Assembly (NCBI GenBank): GCA_016840095.1
Contig: JAEOSZ010000040.1
Span: 42,194-106,193, forward strand
DNA: 64,000 bases
Direction: 5' to 3'
Source: Candidatus Heimdallarchaeota archaeon
Lineage (GTDB): Archaea > Asgardarchaeota > Heimdallarchaeia > Heimdallarchaeales > Heimdallarchaeaceae
The notes under the pieces were generated by a model. That model saw only the letters and a program-made list of their open reading frames with translations, was not told the DNA's origin and ran no database searches. Each line of letters starts with the position of its first letter. Position 1 is the stretch's first letter. Shown here piece after piece: positions 9,801-18,115 of the stretch. Both the position numbers and the translations under genes were made by a program.

Positions 9801-9949
9801 AGAGAACTGTGGATGAAAAAAAGGATGAAGCTGATAAATTCAATGTCTGTTTGAAATGTGCTAGACCTATAGCAAAAAAAGAAAAATTTTGTATGAGCTG
9901 TGGAATTGTGCTCAATATCCGTCAGCATTATCCACATAATCTTTTGTGA
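9797..9949 (+). CDS. 50-residue zinc-ribbon protein, translationally coupled to the phosphohexomutase-like gene
   Basis: The TTG start at 9797 overlaps the upstream TGA stop (TTGA), so translation is probably coupled. The short product carries CLKCARP followed by FCMSCG, two CxxC knuckles 14 residues apart that should bind one zinc. The N-terminus is charged (KRTVDEKKDEADK). No other domain is visible. Its coupling to a catalytically dead enzyme homologue suggests the two work together, but this is inference. An alternative is that the short frame is not translated; the paired CxxC motifs argue against that. Confidence 0.65.
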   Translation: MKRTVDEKKDEADKFNVCLKCARPIAKKEKFCMSCGIVLNIRQHYPHNLL

Positions 9950-10010
9950 GCTACTAAAAATTAGTCGAGATTCAAAAAAATTAAAGAATGAGTAATATTA
10001 GCATCTCTTA

Positions 10011-11735
10011 ATGACCAAAGGATATCTCAATTTCGTTTTGCATGGACATTTACCATGGGTATTGGAAGCAGGAACATGGCCTCATGGAGAAGTCTGGTTA
10101 CATGAAGCTGCAGCTGAAACATACACTCCTACTCTATCTATGTTAACTGACCTTTCTGAAAAAGAAGGTTTTACTAACATGTTAACTGTTGGTTTGACAC
10201 CAGTTTTAAGTGAACAACTCGCTCATCCAAGTTTTAAAGCAGGTTTTGTTGAGTATCTTGATAACAGAATAGATGCTAGTTATAAAGATAAAGATCACTT
10301 TAACTGGGTTGGAGAAACAGACACTGCACATCTTGCAGAAAGATGGGCTAATTTTTATTCTTCGATTAAACAGCAATTTAATGAGAGATTTAATCAAGAT
10401 CTTTTAGAAGGTTATAAAAATCTCCAAGATAAAGGAGCAATTGAGATTATTACTTGCGGACTAACTCATGGATATCTTCCTTTACTCGGAAAAGAAGAAA
10501 CTGTAAGTGCTCAAATAAAAGGTGGTCAAAGTATCTATAAGCACAGATTTGGAGGAAATGATTCTCAAGGAATTTGGTTACCTGAATTAGCTTATAGACC
10601 AGGGTATAAATGGAAAAATCCAGTTACTGGAGAGGAAATAGATAGAAAAGGTGTAGATTATTATCTACAGAAAAACAATATTGAATATTTCATTGTTGAT
10701 ACACCTTTGTTGAAAGGTGGGAAAGGTATAGGAGCTTATCTAGATAGGTTTGATGCTTTGAAACTACTATGGAATCAATTTGAAAAAGAAAAACCAGAGA
10801 TAGAAGGTTCAGATCTCACTCCTTACAGACCTTACAAAGTTAAAGATTCAAAAGATTATGATAAAGAAGTAACCTTTTTCACAAGAGATAGCAAAACAGG
10901 AATTTTAGTCTGGTCTGGTGACATTGGTTTTCCAGGTGATGAATACTATCTTGAGTTTCATAAGAAGCATTTTCCAAGTGGAAACAGGTATTGGAGATTA
11001 ACAGGAAAAGATGTAGATTTAGGAGAAAAAGAACTCTATAATGATCTAAAAACAATTGAAAGACTAGATGAAAACTCTGAATACTTCTTCAAAATTGTAA
11101 AAGAATCTTTGCTAGAAAATTATTCAAATAACAAGAAGCCAGGTATAGTACTAAGTCCATATGATTTCGAATTACTAGGACACTGGTGGTTTGAAGGTAT
11201 TGGTTTTCTAGAAAGAGTTATCAAGCATGTAAAGAATGATGATGAAATTGAAACTACTACTAGCAAGAAATATCTTGAAATGTATCCTCCAGACAAGAAA
11301 ACATATGTTTCTTTACCAGAAGGATCTTGGGGTGAAGGTAATTTCCATTGGATATGGTTAAATGACAATACAACTTGGTGCTGGAAGTATATCTATGAAA
11401 CTGAAAAATTATATTTAGAAGCAATTGAAGAATTTAAAGCTACAAATTACAAGGATTTTGGAACAGCTAAGAGGTTGATCAATCAACTTGGTAGAGAACT
11501 CTTCTTACTGTCTTCTTCTGACTGGGAATTTCTAATATCCACTTGGGCAGCTAGAGATTATGCTGAGCATAGAGTAACAACTCACTATGAAAATTTCAAG
11601 AAGTTACTTGTTTTGTTCAAAAAATGCAATATTGAATCAATTTCAGATTCTGAATATAAATTGTTAGAAAAGATAGAAAAGGAAGATAGTATCGCTTGGG
11701 AACAAGATGTTTACAAGTGGTTCGAACTACCTTAA
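10011..11735 (+). CDS. GH57 1,4-alpha-glucan branching enzyme
   Basis: A 574-residue protein with the five GH57 motifs in order: HGHLPW (from residue 11), GLTHGYLP (about 150), GIWLPELAY with probable nucleophile E192, SPYDFELLGHWWFEG with probable acid/base D385, and WGEGNFHWIWLND near residue 440. This arrangement, with the aromatic GHWWFEG, is that of the TK1436/AmyC type branching enzymes, which form alpha-1,6 branches in glycogen. The rest is the helical C-terminal domain. Glycogen synthase lies just downstream on the other strand. Its last 16 codons are matched by an orphan tail at 12737. Confidence 0.88.
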   Translation: MTKGYLNFVLHGHLPWVLEAGTWPHGEVWLHEAAAETYTPTLSMLTDLSEKEGFTNMLTVGLTPVLSEQLAHPSFKAGFVEYLDNRIDASYKDKDHFNWVGETDTAHLAERWANFYSSIKQQFNERFNQDLLEGYKNLQDKGAIEIITCGLTHGYLPLLGKEETVSAQIKGGQSIYKHRFGGNDSQGIWLPELAYRPGYKWKNPVTGEEIDRKGVDYYLQKNNIEYFIVDTPLLKGGKGIGAYLDRFDALKLLWNQFEKEKPEIEGSDLTPYRPYKVKDSKDYDKEVTFFTRDSKTGILVWSGDIGFPGDEYYLEFHKKHFPSGNRYWRLTGKDVDLGEKELYNDLKTIERLDENSEYFFKIVKESLLENYSNNKKPGIVLSPYDFELLGHWWFEGIGFLERVIKHVKNDDEIETTTSKKYLEMYPPDKKTYVSLPEGSWGEGNFHWIWLNDNTTWCWKYIYETEKLYLEAIEEFKATNYKDFGTAKRLINQLGRELFLLSSSDWEFLISTWAARDYAEHRVTTHYENFKKLLVLFKKCNIESISDSEYKLLEKIEKEDSIAWEQDVYKWFELP

Positions 11736-11963
11736 TACTCTTTCTTTCTCATTCTTAGTGTAAACCTTGTTAGTTTGTTTGAAATTCAAGAAAATCCGAC
11801 TAATTGATCAATAGATTACATATTTTTTAATGCTTTCTAGTTAGAAAGAGAATACATATTAATTAAGAATAGACAGATTAAAGATGAATTTAAGCTACTA
11901 AAAAGACCAATAAAATTGCGAATACCAATACCGTTATTATGATGTTTCTCTAATCAGTTTATT

Positions 11964-12590
11964 ATGTCTCGCAAGAAGAAAATCTTCGTCATTGTATTCA
12001 GTATATTCTTTGCAATTGCTGCAAGTTTTGGAGGTTTTGTTCTATACAAATTATGGCCTGCTACTTTGGAAAGAGGTCCTCCCAGTATGGATTTTCCAAT
12101 TCAAGATCCAGATGTCATACACATTCTTGGAGGTTATGGTTATGTTCCGTGGGGTATAGATACTCACAATGGCATTGATTATGGGTGTAATGCTTCTGTT
12201 TACATTGTTGCTTGGTGTGACTTACGTGTAACTGGATTGAAAACTTGGTTTAATGATGGTGGAGGGCACTGGCAGACAAATGTTGGTCTTTCATATAATT
12301 GGAAATACACTTTCGATTGTGTCTTTGAATCATGGGCACTAAACGAGACTTATGGAAATCTCCAACGAGCTGATATTTATGTAAAAGTTGGTCAAAAAAT
12401 TTCAAGAGGAGACATCATTGGTAAACTACTTTATCATGGTGAAGGTACTCATATTCATTTTGGAATGAAAGAAAGTGGAAATGATGTTTGCCCGTACTTA
12501 TTCCTCTCTCCATCTGCTAAGCTTCAATTCGATTCCTTGTGGATTAATTATGGTTCATGTCCAATTGTATGTAATACCACACTTAGCTAA
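11964..12590 (+). CDS. LytM/M23-like metallopeptidase-fold membrane protein
   Basis: A 208-residue protein with one N-terminal membrane helix (residues 6-30) and an outside domain showing the lysostaphin/LytM zinc pattern: THNGIDYG (first His and Asp), KISRGDIIGKL, and GTHIHFGM (the HxH motif). These are the ligands expected in M23 enzymes and in duplicated hybrid-motif proteins. M23 enzymes usually cut glycine-rich peptides or peptidoglycan; archaea lack murein, so the substrate may be a surface protein, or the domain may only bind. The gene stands alone between the branching enzyme and a copy of that enzyme's 3' end, so it may be an inserted passenger. Confidence 0.72.
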   Translation: MSRKKKIFVIVFSIFFAIAASFGGFVLYKLWPATLERGPPSMDFPIQDPDVIHILGGYGYVPWGIDTHNGIDYGCNASVYIVAWCDLRVTGLKTWFNDGGGHWQTNVGLSYNWKYTFDCVFESWALNETYGNLQRADIYVKVGQKISRGDIIGKLLYHGEGTHIHFGMKESGNDVCPYLFLSPSAKLQFDSLWINYGSCPIVCNTTLS

Positions 12591-12736
12591 CATTAAATGT
12601 AATTTATACTATTAAACTGGGAATTGATTTTATTCTTATTAAAACCATCCTTAAACACCTTTAACATCTAAAGACAACCCTAGTTTAGATAACTTATATA
12701 TTGTCGAAACTTTTCCTTATATCCTTCATCAGTACG

Positions 12737-12793
12737 AAAAAGGAAGATAGTATTGCTTGGGAGCAAGATGTCTATAAATGGTTCGAGCACTAA
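12737..12793 (+). pseudogene. Orphan 3' tail of a GH57 branching-enzyme gene
   Basis: In frame it reads KEDSIAWEQDVYKWFE, then His and a stop. This equals the last 16 residues before the final Leu-Pro of the enzyme encoded at 10011-11735. The two DNA copies differ at six third-codon positions, all synonymous transitions. There is no start codon and no upstream match, so only the tail is present. It ends 8 nt from the glycogen synthase stop. Synonymous-only change means the fragment came from a gene that was once translated, not from a fresh copy of the neighbour. Confidence 0.85.
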
Positions 12794-12801
12794 TTTTAAA
12801 C

Positions 12802-14268
12802 TTACATCTTGATCTTCTTTATTTTTGCTTTTAGATAGACCTTTTGCCATTGTTTAGCTGCATTGTTCCAAGAGAAATCTTTGTTCATAATATTTTTCTG
12901 AAGTTTAACAAATTTAGCTTTATCTTTTTTGTAAAGATTAACTGCTCTTTCAATTGCATCAAACATATCATCAGCATTTATCCTATCAAACACAAACCCA
13001 GAACCTTCTCCTGTTTCCTCATTATAATTCTGAACTGTATCTGATAAACCACCTGTATTTCTTACAATTGGTACAGTTCCATAAAGCATTGAATAAAGTT
13101 GGTTTAAACCACAAGGTTCGTATCTACTTGGCATTAGGAAGAAGTCTGCTCCTGCTTCGATTTGGTGAGCTAATCTATTATCAAATTCAATGTTGATTGA
13201 ACAATCTTGACTATATTTCTTTTCTCTGTTTTTGAAATTCTTTTCGATTTTGGAATCACCAGTACCTAAAAGAACAAACTGCACACCTAAATCCATAATT
13301 TTCTTGAATTTCTTCGAAACTAAATCCAATCCTTTTTGAGTAGCTAATCTAGAAATTATTCCTATCATTGGTTTATCTGAAACATCTAGATTGAGTTTAT
13401 CTTGTAAATAGTTTTTACATTCTTCTTTTCCTTTCAAACTCCTTGAATCATAATTTTTTGGAATTAACTCATCTGTTTTAGGATTCCACTCAGTTAGGTC
13501 TATTCCATGAACAATACCATAAAGATCATCCTTTCTTGTCTTAATTACCTTCTCTAATCCATAGCCAAATTGCTTGGTTTGAATTTCTTCTGCATATTTA
13601 GAACTTACTGTAGTCAGAACATCTGTATAAACTATTCCAGCTTTCATGAAATTAAAGACACCATGAAATCCTAGAAGATCATCATTAAGATAGATTTCTG
13701 GAATATTTGCGTCTTTAATTGTTTCAAATCCATACACGCCTTGGTAACCAATGTTGTGAATAGTGAAAACTGACTTTGCATCCTTGAATAATTCATGTTC
13801 TTTGTAATCAGTTTTTAGGAAGAATGGAAGTAATCCTGAATGCCAATCATTTACATGAAATATGTCAACAGGTGCTTCAATAAGTTCTAAAGCTGTGAAA
13901 ATTGATTTCACAAAACTAATGAATCTAATTGGGCTATCTGGGTAATCTTCACCATCTTCTCCAACATAAATGCCTTTTCTATACAAGTAAGCATTTTTGA
14001 TGAAATAAACAGGAATTGTACTATCTGGGTGAATAGTTTCGTACAAATCAAAAATAACTTCTGATTCATTTCCTATCGGTGCTAAAAGATCTTTTTTTAC
14101 CAGTTTGATATCATGTTTTTTAACATCTACACTTTTGTAGAGAGGTGTAAATATGATTACTTTGTGCCCTAATTTTTCCATTGCTTTTGGAATAGCAGAT
14201 GAAACATCTCCTAAACCACCAGTTTTTGAGTAAGGTACAACTTCAGCAGATACAAATACTATCTTCAT
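12802..14268 (-). CDS. glgA: Glycogen synthase (GT5)
   Basis: A 488-residue GT5-type glucosyltransferase. The N-terminus FVSAEVVPYSKTGGLGDV holds the KTGGL nucleotide-sugar loop. HVNDWHSGLLPFFL is the catalytic His segment. The C-terminal half has GIISRLATQKGLDLV, FLMPSRYEPCGLNQLYSMLYG with the paired Glu region, and VRNTGGLSDTV. These identify a bacterial/archaeal glycogen or starch synthase using ADP- or UDP-glucose. The ATG overlaps the stop of the GH57 gene upstream (ATGA), so both are translated from one message together with the GalT-like gene. With the branching enzyme across the convergent junction this forms a glycogen-making unit. Confidence 0.92.
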   Translation of the reverse strand: MKIVFVSAEVVPYSKTGGLGDVSSAIPKAMEKLGHKVIIFTPLYKSVDVKKHDIKLVKKDLLAPIGNESEVIFDLYETIHPDSTIPVYFIKNAYLYRKGIYVGEDGEDYPDSPIRFISFVKSIFTALELIEAPVDIFHVNDWHSGLLPFFLKTDYKEHELFKDAKSVFTIHNIGYQGVYGFETIKDANIPEIYLNDDLLGFHGVFNFMKAGIVYTDVLTTVSSKYAEEIQTKQFGYGLEKVIKTRKDDLYGIVHGIDLTEWNPKTDELIPKNYDSRSLKGKEECKNYLQDKLNLDVSDKPMIGIISRLATQKGLDLVSKKFKKIMDLGVQFVLLGTGDSKIEKNFKNREKKYSQDCSINIEFDNRLAHQIEAGADFFLMPSRYEPCGLNQLYSMLYGTVPIVRNTGGLSDTVQNYNEETGEGSGFVFDRINADDMFDAIERAVNLYKKDKAKFVKLQKNIMNKDFSWNNAAKQWQKVYLKAKIKKIKM

Positions 14269-15413
14269 TTCTGTTCCTCTATTTTAGATACTATATCTAT
14301 TATCCTTTTAATTATGTCGTTTGATAGATTAAAAATTATTTGTTGCGAATCTTCAGATAAATCTTCTATCATCTTACCTAAAGCATTTCGTTGGTATTTC
14401 AAACCTGTATGAATTAACTCTTGACTCCAGCTGTATCTAGAAGCCCACCAAAATTGACAAGAATACTGAGCAGCATGATATTCATCCAGCCAGTCTCCAG
14501 TGGTCAAATATTGTTTTATCTGGTCTAATAACCGGATATGAGTGTGTTGTAGCTGATGTATTGGGTTTCTAGAATCATCCCAAAGAGGATATGGAATACT
14601 CTCTTTAAGATCTTCCTCGGAAGTTGACCAGGATGTAGGAGTTATATCTGTTATCACTCTAGTTATAGGATAATTTGCTGCACATTTGGATAATGTGAGT
14701 GTATCAACCACAGCTGCTAATCCAAAGAAAAATTCAAAATAGTCTTCATGGTGTTCTCCGAAAGTTTCTAAATCCATAGCTAAAACTATAGGGTAATTCC
14801 TCATCTTAAATTTAATCTGAAGTTCTCTAAGACCTAATGATACATCTCTTTTGAAGTGATCAAATGAAATTTTGTTACTAATTTCTTTATCTCGTTTGAT
14901 TGTTAGAATGGACTTTCCATTTTCTAGAAAATAATTTCCGCCAACTAATTGGTAATAACTATTATCTGGGACAACCATAATTTCATACTTTTTCTCTATA
15001 ATTTGAGGAATAATATCTTTTGAGATTGCTAGTTCTGGGGGAAAGAAAACTCTGGTATTTAATCCTAATATATTCTGAATGAATTCTTTCTGTTTTCCTA
15101 TTTGGTATTTCTGATTATCAATAGAAATCAAAGGTAAAAGAGGATGATAAAATGCTGATCCCATCAACTCAATTTGTCCAGTCAAAATCGCTTTTTCAAT
15201 TAATGTTAAAACATCTGGGTAATCAACAGCTAATTTCTCTAATAAGCAACCTGAGATGTTCAGTGTGATTCTAATATTTTTATTGTTTAACAAGTTTTCA
15301 AAAAATGGAATGTAACAATTAGTAATGATTCTTTCAAGAATCTCTCTTTTCTGAGTTATAGGTTGGTAAGCATGTAGAATAAAGACTACTGGAACAGATC
15401 CTCTGATTGCCAT
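14265..15413 (-). CDS. GH57 family alpha-amylase-like protein
   Basis: A 382-residue protein with GH57 landmarks: VFILHAYQPITQ (HxxQP near residue 14), GSAFYHPLLPLI, RVFFPPELAIS with the probable nucleophile Glu, and LAMDLETFGEHHEDYFEF with the probable acid/base Asp. The ETFGEH motif is typical of the alpha-amylase or amylopullulanase-like GH57 branch rather than branching enzymes. No signal peptide is present, so it acts inside the cell, probably trimming or transferring glucan chains. It is the middle gene of an operon GalT-like, GH57, glgA, with a 21-nt gap before it and a 4-nt overlap after it. Confidence 0.83.
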   Translation of the reverse strand: MAIRGSVPVVFILHAYQPITQKREILERIITNCYIPFFENLLNNKNIRITLNISGCLLEKLAVDYPDVLTLIEKAILTGQIELMGSAFYHPLLPLISIDNQKYQIGKQKEFIQNILGLNTRVFFPPELAISKDIIPQIIEKKYEIMVVPDNSYYQLVGGNYFLENGKSILTIKRDKEISNKISFDHFKRDVSLGLRELQIKFKMRNYPIVLAMDLETFGEHHEDYFEFFFGLAAVVDTLTLSKCAANYPITRVITDITPTSWSTSEEDLKESIPYPLWDDSRNPIHQLQHTHIRLLDQIKQYLTTGDWLDEYHAAQYSCQFWWASRYSWSQELIHTGLKYQRNALGKMIEDLSEDSQQIIFNLSNDIIKRIIDIVSKIEEQK

Positions 15414-15434
15414 TACTATTCCCCAATATTTGGC

Positions 15435-16637
15435 TTATTTAGTCTCTTTTAAGCTTTCTCTCATAATTTCTGCAACATCTTCAGGAAACATTGTAGCTAT
15501 TCTATAGGTTTCCATAATCTCAGCACCACCAATTCTCTGAATTGGTATGATGTCAATTATCATGTGCATTCCAGAATCATAACCAATATTATCCTGTCTA
15601 AACAAGATGTTTCTATCTTGTAAGAGATGCATACTTGGGCTAGTTCCTTTAATGAAATTATCAAGAGCTTTGTTTGCATAAACTAGTGCTTCTGCTAAAT
15701 CAGTTATTTGCTTATCATCAAGATAAATAAATTGAGATACATGTCTTTTGGGAAAAATTCTAAGTTGACCATCTCTTTCTGGTGAAAAAGCTGTAACTAC
15801 TAACCATTCTCCATTTTCAAACACTTTTCTTTCTTTAACAAGTAAATCCTGACCAATTGGATCTATTACCTTTTTATCAGCTTTTGATAATTCACAAGCT
15901 AAGCAATAGTTGAGATTGTTTTTCAGCTTCTTATGGAAACCTGGAACACTTAGGAAACCTAATGAAGTCCACCCATGTCCGATTTCATTAGCGTAGATGT
16001 ATGTCTGTGAATGTAGATGGCATATACTCGCTCCTGCTTCTTCTCCTATATTAAAGAAGTGCAAAATAGTTAACTTATCTGTATCATATTTTGCTTTTAG
16101 TTCAGAAATAGAATTCTTTTGAGCTAAACGTGTTGTTAAAAGAAGCTGTTCTACCTCAGAAATTGGTACTTCAGATAGAGTATCATAATGATTTACAAGA
16201 AGATGAACTAAACCGACTCCAACACTCTTATCTCTAACTGAAGTTATTTGCTGAACATTGTCATAAAGAACCCTAGCCATTGGTGTGAATAAGTTAACTA
16301 TGGAAATGGCGTTAAATTCACTTAAAATAGCTTTTGAAGAGTTTATACTTAGAGCATCTTCCTCCTTAGAAGTGTCTTTAGAAATGATAACAGCTGGAAG
16401 TTTTCCTTCCACAACTTTGCAGAAAGAATCATCTCGTGGAGAATGGATGATTTCCTCTTTGTCATTATTATGTTCAAATGGTCGTTTTCCTCTAACAGGA
16501 GAAAATTGTGTAATATGCCCTACCTTTGTGCTAAATTCGTTAATTATTGTTCTGAAAGAATCGAACCTTTCCAAAGGCATGTTTTCTATGTTTTTGTAAA
16601 TACCCCAGTGACCTTCCTCTACCAAATAGTTCACCAT
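15435..16637 (-). CDS. Galactose-1-phosphate uridylyltransferase-like HIT-superfamily protein
   Basis: A 400-residue protein built like GalT: an early TQFSPVRGKRPFEH segment, a HIT-type active-site triad ICHLHSQTYIY in place of the usual HPHGQ, a nearby CLACEL that can supply a metal Cys pair, and a second HIT-like half with FSPERDGQLRIFPKRHVSQF and SGMHMIIDIIPI. The HxHxQ core is intact, so nucleotidyl transfer is likely. It may use another sugar phosphate, or ADP/UDP, and could supply nucleotide sugar to the glycogen synthase downstream. It heads the operon and is divergent from the DAK gene; an inverted repeat lies between them. Confidence 0.75.
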   Translation of the reverse strand: MVNYLVEEGHWGIYKNIENMPLERFDSFRTIINEFSTKVGHITQFSPVRGKRPFEHNNDKEEIIHSPRDDSFCKVVEGKLPAVIISKDTSKEEDALSINSSKAILSEFNAISIVNLFTPMARVLYDNVQQITSVRDKSVGVGLVHLLVNHYDTLSEVPISEVEQLLLTTRLAQKNSISELKAKYDTDKLTILHFFNIGEEAGASICHLHSQTYIYANEIGHGWTSLGFLSVPGFHKKLKNNLNYCLACELSKADKKVIDPIGQDLLVKERKVFENGEWLVVTAFSPERDGQLRIFPKRHVSQFIYLDDKQITDLAEALVYANKALDNFIKGTSPSMHLLQDRNILFRQDNIGYDSGMHMIIDIIPIQRIGGAEIMETYRIATMFPEDVAEIMRESLKETK

Positions 16638-16648
16638 TAACTAGACAC

Positions 16649-16681
16649 ATTGCCAAAAGTATGGTTCTTAAAATTGGCGAT
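16649..16681. promoter_or_regulatory. Inverted repeat in the divergent GalT-like/DAK promoter region
   Basis: ATTGCCAA (16649-16656) and TTGGCGAT (16674-16681) are inverted copies with one mismatch in eight. They lie in the 106-bp space between two divergent genes and overlap the TATA-like AATTTTAAG of the minus-strand operon. This is the layout of an operator, but no regulator is identified. Confidence 0.35.
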
Positions 16682-16743
16682 AGGACTCCTTTTTGTTATC
16701 TCTTCGTAAAATAAGATTTTTAAACTCAAATGATGAACTAGAC

Positions 16744-17394
16744 ATGAAATGTTGTGAGGTTATGCTAGGAAAGACTCATACTATTAATCCAATTCTCTTC
16801 AAAGATATGATGATAAAAAGTGAAGAACAAATCTTGAAAGAAAAAGAAAACATCAATGCAATCAATGTTTTTCCAATACCTGATGGTGATACTGGATCCA
16901 ATATCTATTACACTCTACGAGCAATTGTAGAAGAAGTAAAATCGATTGATGAAGGAAGTGTGGACAAAGTCTTCCAAGCAATTAGCAAGGGGAGTTTTAT
17001 TGGAGCTAAAGGAAACTCAGGAGTAATTTACTCACAATTTCTGATAGGTGTAGTTGATTACCTTGATACCGTCGATAGTGTCACTCCAACATCTTTTACA
17101 CATGCTCTTAAGGATGGAACAGAGTTTGCCTATGAATCTGTTCTAAACCCAACTGAAGGAACTATACTAACTGTAATGAAAGAGGTAACTACAAAAGCAG
17201 CTGAACTTATTGCAGATAATCCTGAGATTGGATGGGCTGATTTTATCAATGGTCTAGTTGAGATAAGCTGGGATTGTCTCGAACGAACCAAAGAAATGCT
17301 GGATGTTCTAAAAGAAGCAAATGTTGTGGATGCAGGAGCAAAAGGTTTTGTACATATACTAGAATCATGGCGAGACATCATTGTCAGAGAATAA
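16744..17394 (+). CDS. Stand-alone DAK2/DhaL-type kinase-domain protein
   Basis: About 216 residues carrying the whole DhaL/FakA nucleotide domain: INVFPIPDGDTGSNIYYTL with the Asp cluster that holds two Mg2+ ions, then FIGAKGNSGVIYSQFL and NPTEGTILTVMKEV. FakA proteins are about 550 residues with a fatty-acid-binding partner domain; only the N-terminal third is present, as in DhaL subunits of dihydroxyacetone kinase. ATG 16744 is chosen; a TTG at 16693 would extend it by 17 residues and an ATG at 16762 would shorten it. No DhaK or FakB gene is in view, so the phosphoryl acceptor is unknown. The next gene follows after 18 nt. Confidence 0.72.
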   Translation: MKCCEVMLGKTHTINPILFKDMMIKSEEQILKEKENINAINVFPIPDGDTGSNIYYTLRAIVEEVKSIDEGSVDKVFQAISKGSFIGAKGNSGVIYSQFLIGVVDYLDTVDSVTPTSFTHALKDGTEFAYESVLNPTEGTILTVMKEVTTKAAELIADNPEIGWADFINGLVEISWDCLERTKEMLDVLKEANVVDAGAKGFVHILESWRDIIVRE

Positions 17395-17412
17395 TCTATA
17401 AAAGCTGATTCG

Positions 17413-17928
17413 ATGCGTTTTTTCATTATTACAGGTAGAAGACATATAGGAAAAACAACTTTTGTCAAACAATTAATAGAAGAACTCAAGGAATTTTACA
17501 CTATTGGAGGATTGCTTACAGTAGGTGTGAAAGAAAAAATGTTTTTGAACCTGAAGAATGACAAAAGTTTCCCTTATTACCAATCAAATGAGATAATTAA
17601 AGATCAGATTGGAGATTATAAAATATCTGAAAAAGCAATTATGTTTGCAGAAGAAGCATTAAAGAAAGCTTCAGATGTAAAACTAGCAATCATAGATGAA
17701 TTTGGAAGACTAGAGAGAGAGAAAAGAGGGCTGTATGAGGGTGTAAAAAAACTAGTAGAACTTATTCGAGACAAGCAAGAGACAGTACTGTTAATGATAG
17801 TCCAAATTGATGTAATAGAAGATGCGAAAGTTTTACTTGAGTTAGAACCTGAAAAGATTTGGGAACTAAAAAAAGATTCCAGTAATGAGAAAGTAAAATT
17901 TGAGATTAAAAAAATGATAGAAAATTAA
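17413..17928 (+). CDS. THEP1-type nucleoside triphosphatase
   Basis: A 171-residue P-loop protein. The N-terminal FIITGRRHIGKTTFV is a Walker A, and LAIIDEFGRLE is a Walker B with the DE-x-G-x-xE form seen in the THEP1 family of archaeal NTPases. Length and simple architecture match that family, whose members hydrolyse several nucleotides in vitro and whose cellular role is not settled. It is 18 nt behind the DAK-domain gene and followed by a strong stem-loop, so the pair is probably one transcript. Confidence 0.8.
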   Translation: MRFFIITGRRHIGKTTFVKQLIEELKEFYTIGGLLTVGVKEKMFLNLKNDKSFPYYQSNEIIKDQIGDYKISEKAIMFAEEALKKASDVKLAIIDEFGRLEREKRGLYEGVKKLVELIRDKQETVLLMIVQIDVIEDAKVLLELEPEKIWELKKDSSNEKVKFEIKKMIEN

Positions 17929-17929
17929 G

Positions 17930-17988
17930 CTAATGAGGGAGGGAGGGTTGTGAGAAATAAAACAAATTACTCACAACCAATCCATTAG
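17930..17988 (+). terminator. Two-tier stem-loop after the THEP1 gene
   Basis: An inner perfect 9-bp stem pairs GGTTGTGAG (17946-17954) with CTCACAACC (17970-17978). An outer 6-bp stem pairs CTAATG (17930-17935) with CATTAG (17983-17988). There is no strong T-run directly after it, so it may be a 3'-end stabiliser or processing hairpin instead of a classical terminator. Confidence 0.5.
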
Positions 17989-18080
17989 TATCTTGGACTT
18001 ATATAAATTGATTCATTCTTATTATTTTCTAATAATAAATCTCACTCGTCTTTGTGATATTGTAGTTTTATTAAAAGGAG

Positions 18081-18092
18081 AAATATTTATTA
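18081..18092 (+). promoter_or_regulatory. TATA box of the anchored thioredoxin-like gene
   Basis: AAATATTTATTA lies with its centre about 28 nt upstream of ATG 18116, giving a leaderless or near-leaderless message. Confidence 0.45.
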
Positions 18093-18115
18093 GATATTGA
18101 TTCTTCCAATGGAAT

